Shown: positions 48,590-59,946 of the stretch, piece after piece | Layout: each line of letters opens with the position of its first letter | Position numbering within the stretch: position 1 is the first letter of the stretch | Assembly: GCF_000003815.2 (NCBI RefSeq) | Contig: NC_049994.1 | Span: forward strand, 2,967,464 to 3,031,463 | Direction: 5' to 3' | DNA length: 64,000 nt | Source: Branchiostoma floridae | Taxonomy: Eukaryota > Chordata > Leptocardii > Amphioxiformes > Branchiostomatidae | Notes under the pieces: generated by a model | What the model saw: the letters and a program-made list of their open reading frames with translations, nothing else | Database searches by the model: none | What the model was told of the DNA's origin: nothing | Program-made: the position numbers and the translations under genes

Positions 48590-49275
48590 CTTCTGCCATA
48601 ACCTTTATCGCCATGTCTATTGGTTTAGTGCTCCATGTTAAAATATAGTAGGTTGTTGTGTAAAATGTCATAATTCATCTATAAAAAAATGAGTTTCCCT
48701 TCTCTAAGATGAAAGTCAAAATCTGCATTTCACTTGGGAAATAAAACTACAGGCATCCTTTGGCATACCGCTAACCAACATTGCCGTCTCTTTGTCATTT
48801 TGTTAGTTTGCATGATGCTGCCGGGACTAACAGTTTAGTTCTCTATGGTATAAGATATCAAATTGTGGTGTAAAATTTTATAATTTATAATCAAAGTTTT
48901 TTCTTTCTAGTTTGTAAGTCAAAATCTGCATTTCACTTTGGAAATAAAACTTATTTCTATGCTTACTTCAGTTCCGTAACCTTCCAAACTACTGGCCCCC
49001 TTTGGAATACCATTAACCAACAATACCGTTTTCATGTTATCTTTTTGATTTTATGTTATATATGATATATGTATAATTTCATCATTCTATGACAAATTGG
49101 GTTTCTCTACTCTAATATATGAGCCAAAAAACTACATTTTACTTTACATTTGGAAATGGAACTGACTTGTATGATTACTTCAGTTCCCCAAACTACCGAA
49201 CTGCTGGCCTCCTTTGTTATACAGTAAACCGACAATACCGTCTCCATGTAATCTTGTTAATTTGCATGATATTGA
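48590..49275. repeat. three degenerate tandem units of ~210-250 bp
   Basis: The order 'aagtcaaaatctgcatttcac.tgg.aaataaaact', 'ccttt.g.atacc.taaccaac', 'taccgtctccatgt', 'tgttaatttgcatgat' repeats from about 48715, 48910 and 49120, with substantial divergence. Confidence 0.65.
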
Positions 49276-50880
49276 GAGCATTCCAAAGGGAGTGATACGT
49301 ATTACAGCAGCGGGCATACTCCAGGCTTTGACGTGTCATATCTCGTCTGGGATCCCCCGAACGGAGCAATTAAGAATACCTCGGCATGATTCTCAGTCTC
49401 TGGGGTACTCGTGAGTGAGCGATCAAACGTCAAAAGACGCCAGACAACGGTTCCCTGACCTTTAAGTGGGAGACATGAGATTTTGATGACTATTTTCAAC
49501 ATGGGTTGTCGCAAACGCTGATTTTGTGCGCCGTATGATACTTTCAAAGGTTTACGTAACCTAATTTAAAGCAGACGTTAAGCATTCATTATGCATATGC
49601 GAATGTATAAATTCATGAAAAAGCAAGGTTTTGTCCATTCTTTAAGGCGTACTTAAGCAATGTATCGATAAGTAGAAGTTAAATAATCATGAACATATAT
49701 ACTCAAAGATGTTTTTCTACAAATGCACTGTGTTAGAAATAGCTGACATTGTGTACGTGTCTCAAAAAGCAAACAGTTTTTTTTTATCTTTTTTTTTTAT
49801 AAATGATAACAAAATTTACTACAGTTGGCGTGGCTTCATAAAATTGATTCAACATTTTTTTTTTATTCGGTAAATCGTACTTATTGAGATATCAAAAGGG
49901 TTTTCTCATACCAGAGACATATCTAATTAATATGTAACAATCAGCGTTACGCCAAATGGTAATATTTTCACCTGGTTAATAAGTCACTGAATAACAATAT
50001 TTCATGTAATAAGCAATGATAACAGGGGGAAATTGACTTTATTACGTTTAGGACCGTGTTCGTATTTAATTTAGAAGATGATAACTGTACTTGACAGCGT
50101 TTATGTATGTAATGCACTCCTTTTATTTTGGACCGCATTATGATCGCCGCATTTCCTTTTTTTTTAACAAATGTAATTTACGTTTGGGACCGCATCTGTA
50201 AGAAGCGACACCTATGTTGCAGTACAATATAAACCAGTCAGTATTAATTGCCCCGAGGAAACTAACAGATTGTCACCGAACGTCGACTGAGTAAAGCACT
50301 CTGTTGTGTTCAAAGAATCTTGACGCTCATATTCATGTTCCATGGTCCACTGCAAGCCATTATTCTTCCATATACCCTATGGGAAAATATATCTTAATAA
50401 ATTGATAGTAAATCATACTAATTAGTCCCTTAGGTAATGAAATGCGTTCATTTGTCCTTGACTTCTTCTTACCGCTAGCCTCTGTTTGGTGGTTTGTTGT
50501 TAATGTTTGACACGAGCGACATGGAAATTGATGAATGAGGTACCTAACGTGAAAACATTGACACGCCGCACCCAGATGCAAATATGATATTGGAGCTAAT
50601 TGTGCCCTCTAGATCTCAATATAAAGAATATATATGTTGGTTCGATTATATGGATGACATCAGCACACACGTGATGTCAAAGATGCCAAGGTCAATTTGA
50701 ACGGAATGTCATATTTATTGTGGCCTAATGACATGTATTGTTACTGTTAAATCTATTAGTAATTAGCGGTTGGTGGGGATAATTACGTGTTGTATTTTCA
50801 ATATTTCAATGTTTAACATTATAAAAGGAATGTATGTTTTGTCTATTTTTTAAGATATTTTTCGTATTACGAAAGATCTT
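49276..50880. other. AT-rich, no recognised gene
   Basis: Several T-homopolymers (49780-49870, 50157) and no coding signal. Confidence 0.45.
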
Positions 50881-51136
50881 AATTATAAAAAAAAATAGGC
50901 GAAAATAATACAACAGTGCCACGGTAAATGAACCCAGCAGTGCCGCACCGGTCCCACAAGTGCAGTAGGATACCACATTAAAGATACAGGTCGAAAGGGC
51001 AAAGACCTCATACAAGTAACCATAAAGAAAACACGGAGGCGCATCAGAAGGTAAATGAGGCTCTCCGATGTAGCCGCCCGCACAACTAATGATTGCTTCC
51101 ATGAGCCAGACGAATGCCAAACAGTCGTACCATACA
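50880..51136 (-). other. membrane-like open frame overlapping a dispersed repeat
   Basis: An acceptor-like 'ttttgctctag' precedes a frame (VWYDCLAFVWLMEAIISC near its start, then CFLYGYLYEVFALSTCIFNV) resembling TM2-TM3 of a seven-helix receptor, with Cys at the usual TM3 start. There is no DRY motif. The downstream part (about 50915-50990) is the GC-rich repeat also present twice near 14.6-14.8 kb, so the resemblance may be accidental. A real exon of an odd receptor, a repeat, or both are possible. Confidence 0.25.
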
Positions 51137-51775
51137 TCAACTAGAGCAAAACGCAGTTCCCCAATTTAGAGAGGCAATTCTGAACGCAATAACCAAGGAA
51201 CGCGTACGGCCTGCTGTTAATGTTCTAATTTATCTGTTTCAAAATCAAGTAGTGGGTTTACAGGAATGTTTTTGTCATCAATATATGGTGTTTTGAATAT
51301 TTCACCCTTAAAAACCGTTGCCATAACTTTTCATATTTCTGCCTCGCAGTTGAAAGACCGATTTGTTATTTTCTTTTCAATATGTTTGTATTTATAAAAT
51401 GTTTGGATTTTCTTTTATCTGCAAATAGATAGGTTTTCTATTTGTTTAGCTTCCAGTGTTTTTAAATGCTTTAAACGTTGAGCAAAAAGCATGTTGCTAT
51501 CATTAATCCTGTTGACGTATGTATACGAACCTTGATTTGCTTTCGTTTGGATATGCTGGCTGTATTTTTAATTGTAGCAAAAGTGCAAAATATTTCATAA
51601 AAAAAACATAGACCATTAATGTAACCCAAATCCAAACAACGACGAAGGTAAAAAAAATACCTGCACAAATACCTGATATTTAAGACATTCCTGTACATAC
51701 TTGAGGACTATCATTTTACACAATTGCAAAATATAAACTATCAAACATATAAGAGAGCAAACCCTAGTAAAACAA
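51137..51775. other. no recognised gene
   Basis: AT-rich DNA leading into the satellite region. Confidence 0.4.
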
Positions 51776-51779
51776 AGAC

Positions 51780-53356
51780 GATGACCAACAAACGGCTTGC
51801 AATATGCTGATTTACCCGTCTCGCAATGAAGGCCTGGGTTTAATGGAAAATCATAAAACATGGTTAAATTTTGTTATTAACATTTGCTGTTATCTCACCT
51901 TTTAAGCACATCACTAAAGAGTGTATATATCAAAAAGACAAATGACCTGTCAATATGCCAATCTATTCGTCTCGTAATTAAGTCTTGGGATGATGGAACG
52001 CCTTAAAACAAGCTTAAATTGTTTGTCATTTATGTTCGTTGTTATGAACATATCACCCTTTAACCTCATCGCTAAATTAGTGTACATATACCAAAGACAA
52101 AGGTCAACAAACGACCTGTCAATATTCTGATTTATTCGTCTCGCAATCAAGTCTTGGGATAATGGAACGCCAAAAAAAACATGATTAAATTATTTGCAAT
52201 TAATATTTGTTGTTATGAACATCCCATTTTTAATGGCTAAATATCCTAAAGACTTAAGTCAACAAACGAACTGTCAATGTGCTGATTTATTCGTCTCGCA
52301 ATCAAGTCTTGGAATGAGGGATAGTCATAAAACAAGCTTAAATATTTTCTGTTGTAATGAACATCTCAACCTCAAAGCTAAATTAGGGAATACATACCAA
52401 AGACAAGAGTTAACAACGACCTGTTAATATGTTGATTTACCCGTCTTATAATCAAGTTTTGAAATAATGTTGTTTGTCATTAATATCTGATATTATGAAC
52501 ATTTTACCCTTATAGCACATTGCTAAATTAGCGAATATATTCCAAAGACTTTAGTCAACAGACGAACTGTCAATATGCTGATTTATTCGTCCTGTAATCA
52601 AATCTTGGGATGATGGAATATCATAAAACAAGCTTAAATTGTTTGTTATTAATGTCCGTTATAATGAATATCTGAACCTTAAAGCCAAATTAGAGAATGC
52701 ATACCAGAGACAATAGTCAACAGACGACCTGTCAATATGCGGATTTATTCGTCCTATAACCAAGTTTTGAGATGATGTATTATCATAAATTATGTTGTTT
52801 GTCATTAATATTTGTTTTTATGAACATCTCACCCTTAAAGCACATTGCTAAATTAGCAAATATATTCCAAAGACTTAAGTCAACAGACGACCTATCAATA
52901 TACTGATTTATTCGTCTCGTAATCAAGTCTTGGTATGATGGAATATCATAAAACAAGCTTAAATTGTTTGACATTGATATTTGCTGTTATGAAAATCTCA
53001 CCCTTAAAGCACATCGCTAAATTAGTGTATATATCCCAAAGACTCTAGTCAACAAACGAACTGTCAATATGCTGATTTAGTCGTCTCGAAATCAAGTCTT
53101 GAAATGAGGGATAGTCATAAAACTAGCTTAGATATTTTCTGTTAATTTCTGTTGTAATGAACATCTCAACCTCAAACCTAAATTAGGAAACACATACCAG
53201 AGACAAGATTCAACAACGACCTGTCAATATCTTGATTTACCCGTCTTGTAATCAAGTTTTGGAATAATGTTGTTTGTCATAATATTTGTTGTTTTGACAT
53301 CTCACCCTAAAGCACATGCTAAATAGCGATATTCCCAAAGATTACGTCAACAATGA
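51780..53356. repeat. tandem array, ~146-169 bp units, higher-order structure
   Basis: The unit contains 'tcaatatgctgatttattcg', 'tctcgtaatcaagtcttggg', 'tcataaaacaagcttaaatt', 'gttatgaacatctcaccctt' and 'ccaaagac..aagtcaacaa'. Unit anchors lie at 51807, 51958, 52127, 52282, 52432, 52578, 52740, 52903, 53072 and 53232. The special variants at 52282 ('atgagggatagtcataaaac') and 52432 ('ttttgaaataatgttgtttg') recur at 53072 and 53232, giving a higher-order period of about 790-800 bp (five units). The array continues into the gap; another unit is visible near 53673. Confidence 0.88.
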
Positions 53357-53456
53357 NNNNNNNNNNNNNNNNNNNNNNNNNNNNNNNNNNNNNNNNNNNN
53401 NNNNNNNNNNNNNNNNNNNNNNNNNNNNNNNNNNNNNNNNNNNNNNNNNNNNNNNN
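53357..53456. other. assembly gap (100 N) inside the satellite
   Basis: 100 N placeholder in the tandem array; the true array length is therefore unknown. Confidence 0.98.
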
Positions 53457-53879
53457 GTCTTTGGATGATAGGGTGCCATTAAACGGCTTTTACGACGTTG
53501 CAAGTGGATGCTTGACGTTATTAACATTTGAATCAGCAGATATTTTGTAGGATGCCTCTTGTGATGAATTACGCGATAGATATGACGCTCCGTCAAAGCA
53601 CATTGTTTTCAAAGAGAAGCCATTCTGAAGACGATAACCAAAACAATGAGCTGTTTCGTGTTGTTAATTTTCTGATTTACCTGTCTAGTAATCACACATG
53701 AGGATAAAGGGAAGCCATGACACGAGCTGGACGTTTTAGTCATTAATGTTTGACGTTCTTCAAAACGTTCACCATTATGCAAGGGGCCGTTAAGGGAGGA
53801 AGATCAAGGAGTAGGAAACGGAAAATATCAGGGTTGGACATGCATAGCGCTATGAGAAACATTAACTCTATGCTGGAGT

Positions 53880-54670
53880 AGAAATCTGCTTGTCAGATCT
53901 TCTCTGGTAAGATAGTTTGACCAATGGACAGATGAAAGATAAGTTGAGAGGAAAAGTTCATCCTTGTAACACATCGCCACAACCCATCATCTTCCCAACT
54001 CTGTTAATGCTAAGGGAAACATTAAATTGAGAAAGTAGAACGAATCTGCTTGTCAAATCTTCTGTGATAAAATAGTTTGACCAATGTATAGATGAGAAAT
54101 TGGTTGAGAGAAAATTTGAAATCGCAGAACCCACAAATTTTAGAAAATGTGGGGCTTTTCGTCTCCCTCTGCTTCCAAAAAAGAAGTCGAACCCAACCTG
54201 TTTAGAAATAGCCAACACTAGTATTAGATTAGAATATTATTTATGGCTGTCACTATGTGTATACCATGTACATGTACTTGCAATTAGCCCTCGGGCACGA
54301 ACTTGCGAATAAACTTCCTTATTATTATAACACACCGTCACAGCCCATTATCTTCCAAACTCTGTTAACACTAAGCGAAACATTCGGTTGAGAAAGAAAA
54401 AGTGAATCTGCTTGGCAGATCTAGTGTGGTTAAATATTTCGACCAATGTATAGATAAGAGATGAGTTGAGTTGAGTTGAGAGAAAGGCTCATCCTTATAG
54501 CACATCTTCACAGCCTATTATCTTCCCGACTGCTGATAAAGTCATGAGAAACATTAAACCGAGAAAGACAGATCTTCTGTGGTAAGATAGTTTGACCAAT
54601 GGATAGAGCAATGAATTTTGAGAGAAAAAGTCCATCCTTCTAACACATTGCCACATCCCATTATCTTCCC
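53880..54670. repeat. second tandem array, ~155-bp units
   Basis: 'gatcttctgtggtaagatag', then 'tttgaccaatg.atagatgag', 'cacatcgccacaacccat', and 'cttcccaactctgttaatgc' recur from about 53895, 54055, 54420 and 54575. A LINE-tail fragment (54119-54330) interrupts the second-to-third interval. The sequence is unrelated to the preceding array. Confidence 0.75.
54119..54330 (+). mobile_element. LINE 3'-end fragment inside the array
   Basis: It begins with the sequence shared with 37.82 kb and ends 'gtacttgcaattagccctcg', 'ggcacgaacttgcgaataaac', then TTATTATTAT. The tail parallels those at 62.77 and 47.46 kb: GCCC/GGGC hairpin, then a (A)ATAAA-type end. Confidence 0.65.
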
Positions 54671-54999
54671 AACCGCTGCGTCTCATAACCAATTTAATTT
54701 GCAGGCACGTTTTAGGGTCATGAGACTCAGAACTCAAGTTCCTACGGCCTCTCTCTTTTGACATCAGATAAATCCAAATCATCAGTCACTCTCTTTCTGA
54801 TTGCTTAGTTATCGCGAGATTTTGTAGTCTCTCCACAACCTTAGGCATGACTCTCAGACGCCTTAAGTTGTTGTTCTCGCCTTCTGAGACGCTAACGAGC
54901 GAATCTTATTCCCGTTAAGCTCTTCCTTCAGGTCGTCATTAGATCCTCCTCGTGATTGTTTACGTTCCGTGGGGAAATTTGCGAGGCGTTCCCGTGGAT

Positions 55000-55500
55000 A
55001 GAAAAGGTGACGCCGATGTCACGGTATTGATGGAGTCGTTTTGGCATTTAGACAATGCGATAAAATTCTACGTCTTGTCCTATTTTGCATCTTCACTTGA
55101 CGGGGTACCGAGTTTTAGAATTACCTAAGGATCTAAGAAGAAAAACGTCTCCCTGGGTTTTACGGTGAGGCAACAATGCCATGATATTGATTGAATCAGA
55201 TTGGCATTTTTACGACACAATAAAAAGCGTCAAGCATGTCTTATTTGACGTCTTCGTTACACAGAACAAAACGTTAATTTTTTTTGGGTAATGCAGCAAT
55301 GCTGATTGAGTCAATTTTACGTGTCTGTTATATCTTATTTTGCGTCATCTTTCGGCGGGATCCGTTGTTTTAAATAACGAATATTACTAAAATAAAGAAA
55401 ATGATTTTTTGGTGAGGCAGCAATGTCATTGAATTCATTAGACATAAGTACTGTATTCTGGTCTTCTTTTGAATCTTCATCTGACAAGACTTAAGTACCT
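55000..55500. repeat. third tandem array, ~120-165 bp units
   Basis: 'gtgaggcaRcaatg', 'attgattgaatca' and 'gtcttatttt.cgtcttc' recur near 55010, 55165, 55288 and 55408. Confidence 0.6.
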
Positions 55501-55539
55501 ATGCAAAAGAAGTTAAGGCCTAATTCCCTGACAGCTAAA

Positions 55540-57250
55540 AAATGAATGCAATGACCATGAGCAATGCTCTATCAAATGAGATAGAGAATAGGTAAGAAGC
55601 CAATAACTTGCGCCCCTCAAACCACAGAAGCTTTCTTCGGGAGCAGCAAGGAAGCAGTAAGACGTATTCTTAGCCTTTAGGGTTTAAGGCAATTATGCAG
55701 GAGAAGTAAGCGTCACTGAGATTTTCTTGAGGCTTACAACCGCGACTTATCGAGAATGAATGCAATGACCATGGGCAATACTTGTCAAAAATTTGTCTCT
55801 CAAAAATCTCAAAATCTTTATTGATGAGCATAAAAGAAGCCTCAAGGCAGACGATGAACCTAGGTCAGTCTAAGTTTTAACCGCACCTAAACAATAGAAT
55901 TACGCAGTTTCTTCGCTATGGCCGAATATAAATGGGATGAATTTGAGCACTGTTCTATCAATTAACGTAGAGACGTGTGGGCCAAAAGTTGACTCCGAAA
56001 ACCTAAAAAAAAACTTTATTCTTATGTAGAAGGAACCGTAAAGGCGTTTGATGAACGTAGGCGTCTTTAAGTTTGAAACTTAACGATGGAAGGAAATTGA
56101 GCATCACTGTTTCTTTGTGAGGCTTACCAACATGACAGGTCGTATCAACCCCGCTGTCAATGCCAAACATTTTGGGAACATATTCAAAGAGCGTCTAAAA
56201 GACACGTTTCTTTCTGGCTGGAGGGAACAGCTCAAAAGCACCAACAAACTAAAAACATATTCGAAAATCAAAAAACACATTGGTATGGAAGAATATCTCA
56301 AATCAATTCATAATAGACCATTTAGATACAGCATTACAAATCTGAGAATAAGTGCACATTGTTTAGAAATCGAAATAGGTCGTCACCGTAACACACCAGC
56401 CACTCAGAGACTGTGTCCTGAATGTCATGGAAATTTAGAAGATGAATTCCACTTTGTTATGAAATGTCCTACTTACAGTAAAGAGAGAGAAACATTGTTT
56501 AAGAATATTAGAACCAAAACACACATCTCTCTCGCTGGTGCAGAAAGCGATATTTTCCATGTATTGCTCTCATGTTCAACTCATATATCCGTCTACGTAG
56601 GCCAGTTTCTTTATAATGTATTCCAAATGCGAGACCAGATTAATCATACATAACTGTACTGTTATCTATAATGTTTTGTTGTTGTTTTGTATGTAGCCTC
56701 TTAGTATTATTATCTGTATAGCTATTAGTTGTTATTATTGCCATATATTGTACCCTGTGCGATTGTTGAGCAATAAAATCCATCCATTCATTCATAATCA
56801 TATATACATGCGATGACTTTGAGCAATATTCATTCAAATGAGGTATGGACGGGGCAAAGGGCACGAAAATTGTCACCGAAAGCCACAAAACTTGTATCCA
56901 TAAGCAGTAAGGAGGTCTCCTAAAGGCATGTGACGACTCTAGGTGCCTCTAACGTTGATTACCACCTATCACGTATAAGTAAGTCAAAAGAATGATTCTT
57001 CAATCAGTGACTCTTGAAAATAGGTAAAATACGTATAATATACATTTCAAATTTCGGTTACCTTGATCACGTAACGGCCTAGCCTCACGAGAAGTAGGCA
57101 ACACTGTTTTCTTTCTTTTCCTAAGGCTTACCACTATGACACATTACATATGAATGCCATGAGCAATGTTCAATCAGATGAGATATAGTCGTGGCAAGAG
57201 GTCAGCAGGTTGTCTCCGCAAGCTATAGATTAAAGATTTCCTACCAAGCA
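55540..57250. repeat. fourth tandem array, ~180-340 bp units
   Basis: 'gaatgcaatgacc', 'atgagcaatgctc.atcaaatgagat', and 'gaggcttaccaa.atgaca' recur near 55552, 55764, 55944, 56812 and 57153. Each is followed by diverged 'aaggaagcctcctcaagg'-like text. A LINE fragment occupies 56150-56800 between two units. Confidence 0.65.
56117..56653 (+). pseudogene. LINE C-terminal fragment (third copy of the domain)
   Basis: The first codons come from flanking array DNA. From about 56150 the frame is homologous to the C-terminal domain of the 61 kb and 47.5 kb LINEs: ERLKDTFLSGW, EEYLKSIHNR, ITNLRISAHCLEIEIGRH and RLCPECHGNLEDEFHF. It keeps the CX2C...H...C pattern typical of RT C-terminal zinc knuckles. 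It is more diverged, so it belongs to a sister subfamily. The 3' UTR ends with 'gagcaataaaatccatcc' and a (CATT)n tail near 56800. It lacks the RT core. Confidence 0.8.
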
Positions 57251-57404
57251 GCTAGGAAGCCTTTCAAGCGTAAGAGGAGCCTCTTAGAGCTAAAGAAGTA
57301 AGGTGTCAATCTCAGTTCCTGCGCTCCTAAGTGTGGAAGTTTCAGATTTGGATCTCTCAAGTTTTGAAGAGTCAGCAGAGTGACTATCTATATAATCATC
57401 CGCC

Positions 57405-57504
57405 NNNNNNNNNNNNNNNNNNNNNNNNNNNNNNNNNNNNNNNNNNNNNNNNNNNNNNNNNNNNNNNNNNNNNNNNNNNNNNNNNNNNNNNNNNNNNNNN
57501 NNNN
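57405..57504. other. assembly gap (100 N)
   Basis: 100 N placeholder. Confidence 0.98.
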
Positions 57505-58770
57505 TCTAACTCTAGCTGGTAATAAAAAACGATAGAATATCCCCGCAAGTTTTTTTCCTTAGTCCATTCCACATTCTTTCTTCTACTTTCTTTGTGCAAA
57601 CTCTACAGCTTATATAAATATGGGTTTTGTGTTACCTATTAGGTAAAATAACCAAATTACAAAGAATGTGTTTGAACCAATACCCCTAGAGTATTTCTCA
57701 TTAAAATCATTTACTGAGTGGAATAGAAGTTCAAGAATGATTCGTAAGATTAGTACAGGGGCCGTAATTGTTACAACGAAAGCAACTCGTTATGATTACT
57801 GTACGAGGGCTTTATCATTATTCTATTAATTTTTCAGTTCAATTATTTTACTGTTTGAATACAGCAAAGGATCTGGCAGGACGTTTTCTTCACTATCCTT
57901 GGCTTCCTGTTCTTCTTTATGTTTCACTTAGTTGTCTTTGTTGGTTACTCTATAAATTAGTAATACGGTACTGCGTGGTCGCAGCACCACCGATGCGTTT
58001 ATAGCATGTGCGATTCATCAAAAAACTAAAACTGCTGACAACTTTATAAATAATGTAAAGTTCGCTTTACTGAAAATATGGACTTCTTTATTTGTCAGTT
58101 TTGGCCTCCAAAATGATGAATACGGTACGATATGTGTTCTGAGTTCTTAATCAGTCGGTAAGTCCATCTTTTTTTAGTAAGTTTAAAATAAAATGCAAAG
58201 TTTTGACATTTTCCTTCTGTCTTCAAATGGCATCCACTATATATCTGCTTTACATTGGTAACACTAACGATCATGCTTTTTATCGTAAATCCATCCCAAA
58301 CCCTACATATAAGGACGATACATAATACTTTCTAAGCTGTGCCCAGTGTCCAGTGAGGTTCTATTCTAATTACTCCACCATGACAAAGTGTGCGTCACGG
58401 TTCCGAACCCATGAGAACCCCAGGGTATCTCTCAACAGTGCCGAGACGTAACCTGACCTTTCAATTAGGAAATGTAGGGCAAAACTGGAGCCGAAAAGGC
58501 GTCTATGGCGTCCTTTGTGAATTTTGACATCATCACAGTTAGACCTCGTGGTTTTAGCAAATTTACATGTCCGCCAATAGCTTAAGTCAAATTGTTGGGC
58601 TTTTAAATTTGATGCATCTAAAAAACAAGATAGCTGGTGTTATGTTTTGCATAGTGTGTCGATTAATTTAAAGAATATTTGAGGAAATTCTACTTGTACT
58701 ATAATACAAATCCGGATGATGAATAACATATTAGTGAGAAGGTTTTTATTCATTTATGTATTAGGATTCT
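57505..58770. other. no recognised gene
   Basis: AT-rich DNA; a 78-codon hydrophobic frame (57768-58004, +) has no support. Confidence 0.4.
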
Positions 58771-58785
58771 CCATATACGACGGCA

Positions 58786-58940
58786 ATGGAGGGTATGGCG
58801 GAACAGGTGTCAAAGGACACCTTTTCAAAGCCGCCATACACACATGTTTGCACATGTCACGGCGGGGTTATACCGCCCCTTACGGGGTGACATACCATTC
58901 CGTTTGGCTGATACGGTATGTAGGTTCGCTAGGCCTCCAT
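58786..58940. repeat. multi-hairpin block closed by an outer stem
   Basis: Outer ATGGAGG (58786-58792) pairs with CCTCCAT (58934-58940). Inside are TATGGCGG/CCGCCATA (58794-58838) enclosing AGGTGTC/GACACCT; TGTCAC/GTGACA (about 58855-58892) enclosing GGCGG/CCGCC; and ACATACC/GGTATGT (about 58889-58921). An alternative CCCC-TTA-CGGGG overlaps the second arm. It is GC-rich against AT-rich flanks. It could be a fold-back DNA element or a structured RNA. The 80-codon + frame through it (58716-58958) is not convincing as protein. Confidence 0.6.
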
Positions 58941-59099
58941 CCGGGTGATTTGAAGTGAATCACCAACTTCAGACAGAAAGGTTTGCTCCATCTCACATCG
59001 CACCATCGCAAGCATAGAATGTGACTCTCCCCATACACTTAATTTGTTGTCAAGTTTTTAAAAGGTAATTGTAAGTAGTCCCGTAGCATTTTTGAGGCT

Positions 59100-59260
59100 A
59101 TAGTGGCCCTTACTTACCCAAGCGAAGTTCCGAGCGCCTTTTTTTTTACACATGGGTGATTGAGGAAATTGTCCTTTCCCAAGGAACATTGCCTAGCCAC
59201 GAATATCAGGAACAGAACCTGTGACTCCTTCATCCCCTGTCCGCTAGCTAATCGCTACAA
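59100..59260 (-). mobile_element. tRNA-derived SINE copy, cut by the gap
   Basis: On the - strand it has a tRNA-like head with a weak B-box (AGGTTCTGTTCC), then 'CCTTGGGAAAGGACAATTTC', 'CTCAATCACCCATGTGTA' and 'AAAAGGCG'. This is the body order of the SINE described at 59472-59796. Confidence 0.55.
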
Positions 59261-59471
59261 NNNNNNNNNNNNNNNNNNNNNNNNNNNNNNNNNNNNNNNN
59301 NNNNNNNNNNNNNNNNNNNNNNNNNNNNNNNNNNNNNNNNNNNNNNNNNNNNNNNNNNNNNNNNNNNNNNNNNNNNNNNNNNNNNNNNNNNNNNNNNNNN
59401 NNNNNNNNNNNNNNNNNNNNNNNNNNNNNNNNNNNNNNNNNNNNNNNNNNNNNNNNNNNNNNNNNNNNNNN
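59261..59471. other. assembly gap (211 N)
   Basis: 211 N, unlike the other 100-N gaps, so probably an estimated length. It is flanked by SINE heads in opposite orientation, a likely cause of assembly failure. Confidence 0.98.
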
Positions 59472-59796
59472 TGCCCAACAGTTGGAATCTGGTAGCATAA
59501 CGGTTGGGAGATTGCCAAAGAGCACGCAGGCTCTAGGTTTGAATTTTTTTTTTTATAATTACAATTGTAAGACATTAACCGTGTGTCTTGTGAAGCGAAA
59601 GGGTTTCGAATCATTGATGCCACAGATGATGCGCTCCTGGAAAAAGATACTTAAGCCATTCTCATTCCAACTAAGTGTAAATTAGGGTTAACTTATGATT
59701 TCGGTTAGGAAGGTAATTAAAGGCGGTGAGGGATGGGCCTCATTTTCCAATAACATGCCCTAGACACAATAGATAATAACAGAACACTGCCAACAC
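59472..59796 (+). mobile_element. near full-length tRNA-derived SINE
   Basis: The A-box TAGCATAACGG fits TRGCNNANNGG. About 35 bp on, GGTTTGAATTT is a slightly decayed B-box. The body follows: 'aagatacttaag', 'gtgtaaatta', 'ggaaggtaattaaaggcggt', 'gagggatgggc', 'ccaataacatgccctagaca' and 'gataataacagaacactgcc'. The same tail words occur at 35.1, 60.67 and 63.25 kb. The right end is interrupted by the insert at 59798. Confidence 0.65.
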
Positions 59797-59797
59797 G

Positions 59798-59946
59798 ACA
59801 TAGGAATTTTCTTGTACACAACCAGTTTTTCTCACCTGCTGACGTTTCGATGTCTGTCAGACATCTTCCTCAGAGCTTCTAACTGGAGTTCTGCTTCTCG
59901 CCGCTAGATGAAGATTGCTATATGGATATTTTCGACTGCCAATACG
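59798..59946 (-). mobile_element. short Penelope-like insert with target duplication
   Basis: About 137 bp flanked by ACTGCCAACACG (59786-59797) and ACTGCCAATACG (59935-59946), a 12-bp direct repeat with one mismatch. The related segment at about 60700-60740 is the uninterrupted version (CACTGTCCATAAGTC, then CAAAAGGC), i.e. the empty site. The insert carries the hammerhead-like motif below on the - strand. No GIY-YIG or RT coding is included. Confidence 0.55.
59834..59880 (-). ncRNA. hammerhead-ribozyme-like motif of Penelope type
   Basis: On the - strand: GCT-CTGAGGA, stem II GATGTC-TGACA-GACATC, GAAA, then CGTC-AGC. This matches the conserved core CUGANGA...GAAA with a minimal stem III (ACGU) ending in the GUC cleavage triplet. 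Stem I is closed by GCT/AGC. One unpaired A follows CTGAGGA, as I remember from other Penelope-like motifs. Self-cleavage is inferred from the core, not shown. Confidence 0.45.

Noticed and set aside
50806-51136. TM1-TM3 exon of the GPCR at 38-41 kb
   Set aside because: It lacks a DRY motif and ICL2, its downstream half is a dispersed repeat, and it cannot be joined convincingly to the TM4 exon about 9 kb away.
59250-59530. Frames spanning the 211-N gap
   Set aside because: Translation of N only.
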